This document shows, piece after piece, positions 60,621-64,000 of a DNA stretch of 64,000 nt (position 1 is its first letter; each line of letters opens with the position of its first letter). This DNA comes from Coprinopsis marcescibilis. Taxonomy: Eukaryota; Basidiomycota; Agaricomycetes; Agaricales; Psathyrellaceae. The DNA is taken from assembly GCA_004369085.1 (NCBI GenBank), contig ML210226.1:62633-126632 (forward strand). The letters are read 5' to 3'. The notes below the pieces were generated by a model. That model worked only from the letters and a program-made list of their open reading frames with translations. It was not told where the DNA came from and made no database searches. A program made the position numbers and the translations under genes.

Positions 60621-63600
60621 CTCCTCAAGAAATGGAATGGGTTTCGACATAAAGACCAAGGTTCTGAGGTGGCAGGATCGGGGGCGTTAGTAGCTAGAAC
60701 TGGTATGCATATCGATTCATGATCTGTTTCAAGCCCTTTTCAAACGATCCATTGGGTAGCTCCGCTTAGCCTGCTTCCGCAAGCCTTTGTCGGTGCAAGC
60801 AACTTCAAGCTGGAAAATGTGAACCTAAACGTTGCAGGAGGGAACATCGTTACCAACAACAACATAACTCATATCCACAACCATGGCTGTAAGTGCACGT
60901 CAGCGTCGTTATCAAGACTTGGATGTACTAACTGTATCTAGCTTTAACCGTAGAGATGCATGAGGCCTTTCGTCGTTTGGCAGATCCTAAGGGATGCGCG
61001 TGGGATCCCTCTCGAGTCTGCTTGCCTGACACGCGCGTACAGCATATCGAAGAAACGTGTTCGTGGATCAATGGGCCAATACAGGGGTCAGGCAGCGCAG
61101 AATCCTTTCTCGTTGCACAGGGCGCAGGGAGCGGCAAGTCGGCTCTTGCGCACAGCATATGCGAGAAAGCAGACAACGACAAACGCCTCATCGCAAGCTT
61201 CTTTTTCAGCCAAATGAACGCTCAACATTGCGATGTTCCGAGTCTAATGGCCGCCATCATCAGGGGACTATGCAGCATTGGCGAAGACGTCAGGAAACAG
61301 GTCGCCAGGATCCTGGTGGAAGACGGGACCTTGGCGTCGGCTTCCCCAGAGCTGCAGTTTCGCAAGATCGTGTTGCCTGTGTGTGCCTCGCTGCCAGCCA
61401 GTCGGCCGTATGTCATCGTTATAGACGCTCTTGACGAACTGCGCGACGTTTCGCTCCTCAAGCTCCTCCGCGACTCTATGCCACGCCTACCACCCACATT
61501 CAGAATTTTTCTCACCACTCGTCCAGAACAGCGCATTATGATGTATCTCGAGAAAAATCCACATATCCGGCAGTCCTCGCATCCCATGACTGGAGAGCTC
61601 AGCCAAAAGGATGTCGAGGTGTACATCCGCCACCGTCTCACGAACGCCCATTACGGCCCTTCGATCACCCCGGAGCTGTTGACTTTGTTCGTGGAGAAGA
61701 CTGAAGGCGTTTTCCTATGGGCTGCAACCGTCCTAAACCATTTGGACGAAGCGTACAATCCCGTCAAGGAACTTGGAGACATAGTTGCCAGCAAGAGCGA
61801 TCACTGGAAGGAGAGCCCGGATGGTACCAAGCAGCTGGACGACATCTACGAGCGCATCCTCTCGCAGATGAGGTGGACGGATACCGATTTTGTCAGGATG
61901 TACCACATTGTGGCGGGGGCGCTGGTGACTCTGAAGGCACCTTTATCACCTGCTGCACTTGCTGCACTGTACTCCCCCGAAGGCGTCGCTATAGACGACG
62001 TTTCGCGCATCTGCGTCATCTTGCGCCCGCTCCTCGACAACACTCAGCCTCTGCGCCTTCTTCATTTGTCCGTGCAGCAGTACCTGACGGAACGAGCGCC
62101 TTCGCCCTATCGGCTCGACAGTGCCCTCAATCACACAAAGCTATCGAAACTCACTCTCATGGCGCTGAAGAAGGAGCTCAACCCCCAAAATATTCCTATT
62201 TTGGGCTATTCAGTCGCATCTGACGCTGGGGACTCGATTAAAGATCCAGGGTCCTCGGGGACGAAGGTGCCTGAGCTCGACAGGAAATCGATTCCAGAAC
62301 ATATCTGGTATGCAAGTCGCTTCTTCAATGGTCACACACTCGAATCTTCGTCCGACCAAGTGGATGATTCGCATGTCCGACTCATCCACGAGCTTTTGCT
62401 CGATCCGCGCTCTATCCTGGAGGTCACTGCCTCGACGGGCTCTGTGGTCGACCTTGGGGCTGTCAGAAAATGGGTCGCAGGCCTGGTGAGTAGACACCTT
62501 TCATGTGGCTCTAGATTTACAAGGTCTCACACTACGGTCCTTAGAACGTCCAAATCGCCACACCTCCGCTTCCATTGCTGGCAGCGCAGTCATTTTACGG
62601 TGTCGCAAATTCCCTGTGGGCCGCCTGGCGATCTAATGAGGTACTCAAGGCGAGCAAGGAAGCAATCGAAATTTGTCGAGGACGCTTAGCAGCTGATGGT
62701 CCGGATTTATCCGTTCAATCTCTACTCGTGCTCTCGATGTGCGTCACGTCAGAGGCCTATCTGTTTGTCTGGCCTCCACAGAATCAGAGCTGTCTCGAGA
62801 TCTCGAGAGAGGCCATTGATATTGTGCGAGTGTTAATCCAAGAGAGCCCTGATAGATTCCAACGCACCCTGATGAGGCTACTCATGGCGCATGCGTCGTC
62901 TCTATGGGGCCTCGAGCGAATTGAAGAATCACTCCAGCCGTCCCTTGAAGCAGTCGAGCTTTGTCGCAAGTCCGCCTCAGTCGACCAGCAGCGCTATGGG
63001 CCCGATCTTGCCACCGCGCTCCAGCGGCTGGCTTACAAGCTACGCGCCGGATTGCGCTTCGAGGAAACGGTTGCGGTGGCTCGAGAAGGAGTCGCACTTC
63101 GTCGGCAAATTCTGGACAACGACGCCGCACGCTCCTCGACGAACGTCAGCAGTCTCGCCTCAGTCCTATCCCTCTATGGCGCATATTTGACTGTTGCCGG
63201 CCGCAAGGAGGAGGCACCCGCACCGTTAAAGGAAGCGACAGAAATTTCGCGACAGCTGGCAGCATCCGACTTCCGAGAACATGGACGGCTCCTCGCGTCA
63301 TCACTCACAAAATTCGCCTGCAACTTATCTGCATGTCAGAAACACGAAGAGGCCATCAGGTTACTTGCGGAAGCGATTGACCTGATACACCAGGGAAGTG
63401 GAGATGATGCATTAGACCCGCGACTTCCAACGCCCTTGTGGGCTCTTGCTTCGAGTCTCACCAAACTCGGACGAGCCGAAGAAGGCGTCGTCCCCGCCCA
63501 AGAAGGCCTGGCAATCTCGCGTAACCTTCTCAAACTCAACCCGTTCTTCAAATTCGCCGTCGCGTGGGCGCTCAACATCCTGACTGCCACCTTCAATGCT

Positions 63601-63939
63601 TGCCAGAGGTACAGCGAGGCAGCGCCTTTGGGGAAGGAGGCTATTGTGCTGTATCGAGAGTTGGCGGAGAAGAACCCGTCCTTGTGGGAGAAGAGTTTGG
63701 GCGACTCGGAGGCGCTTCATGATCGCTTCTACCCATCGGATTCGGATCTTGCACACTCCCTCTATACCTACTCTGTGAGCCTTGCGGGGATGGGGGAGCA
63801 TGATGCTGCCCTCAAGGAGGCCAAGGAGGCTGTTGTGGTTCTTCGCAAAATGATCGAAAAGTTCCCAGACAAATTCCAGGCTAAGCTCGCCGATGCGGTC
63901 AAGCTGGTTGGTGAGCTGGAGGCGTCGGAGAAGTTATAA
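60621..63939 (+). CDS. NACHT-TPR STAND protein 2 (NLR-like), paralog of NLR-like 1; 5' end unresolved
   Basis: It is collinear with NLR-like 1. Exon b (60621-60702) reads LLKKWNGFRHKDQ... and parallels VKKWKEARYKDED of copy 1. The motif exon reads SNFKLENVNLNVAGGNIVTN then NNITHIHNHG (about 60795-60888). After an intron (60889-60941) come VEMHEAFRRLADPKGCAW, Walker A GAGSGKSAL (about 61124-61150), Walker B YVIVIDALDELRD, and FRIFLTTRPEQR. The end of the module is LLHLSVQQYLTERAPSPYR, and an intron follows at 62486. The TPR-like region runs to the stop at 63939. No ATG lies in frame between the upstream stop and the motif exon. Joining exon b to it needs the AAG acceptor at 60784, because the better TTAG at 60769 shifts frame. 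The body is intact with no internal stops, so either the start lies in an upstream exon or the 5' end is damaged. Confidence 0.8.
60795..60888 (+). other. Candidate amyloid-type signalling motif of NLR-like 2
   Basis: FKLENVNLNVAGGNIVTNNN then ITHIHNHG keeps the hydrophobic alternation, the NVAGG core and the Asn run of copy 1, although the flanking residues differ. Conservation of pattern over exact sequence supports a structural role. Function is inferred only. Confidence 0.35.
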
Positions 63940-64000
63940 TGGAGTCGATGTGTGGGTATGCCCTTTCGTAGGATGCGGGAGATTGGAATTTACAATCGAC

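Overview
The window looks like nuclear DNA of a mushroom-forming basidiomycete (Agaricomycetes). The genes are intron-dense, with mostly 45-65 nt introns carrying GTRNGT-type donors and CTRAY-like branch sites. The gene families are also typical of agarics: NACHT-TPR STAND proteins, a tandem F-box family and an RA-PH scaffold. Genus cannot be told from the sequence alone. I joined exons by hand, using reading frame, splice consensus and family conservation; no search was run.

Left part (1-17 kb): the start of a secreted S28 serine peptidase (-, cut by the window edge) shares a 221 bp divergent promoter with RAD4/XPC (+). It is followed by the tRNA m1A58 methyltransferase subunit TRM61 (-), a 3.3 kb intergenic/leader region, a two-PAS-domain white-collar-like regulator (+) with unusually long introns and a 5-nt microexon, and the methionine-salvage dehydratase MDE1 (+), whose catalytic glutamate is encoded by a 3-nt microexon.

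Middle (17.7-31 kb): four same-strand F-box proteins (A, B and C in direct tandem, D a little further on with two F-boxes). They are interrupted by a GPI-type aspartic protease that appears to use two GC-AG introns. A secreted protein of an unnamed basidiomycete family follows on the minus strand.

31-41 kb: the late-secretory protein AVL9 (+), convergent with a full-size ABCB/P-glycoprotein-type transporter (-).

42.7-64 kb: two closely related NACHT-TPR STAND (NLR-like) genes about 18 kb apart on the same strand. Each has a short Gly-Gly/Asn-rich N-terminal motif just before the ATPase module. Between them lie a gene-poor 4.9 kb stretch (with a supportable 71-residue small gene), a 1.6-1.7 thousand-residue RA-PH protein and an SPX-RING ubiquitin ligase. 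Housekeeping genes (RAD4, TRM61, MDE1, AVL9) alternate with fast-evolving families (F-box, NLR, secreted proteins). The best candidates for new biology are the NLR N-terminal motif with its conserved upstream exons, and the microexons.
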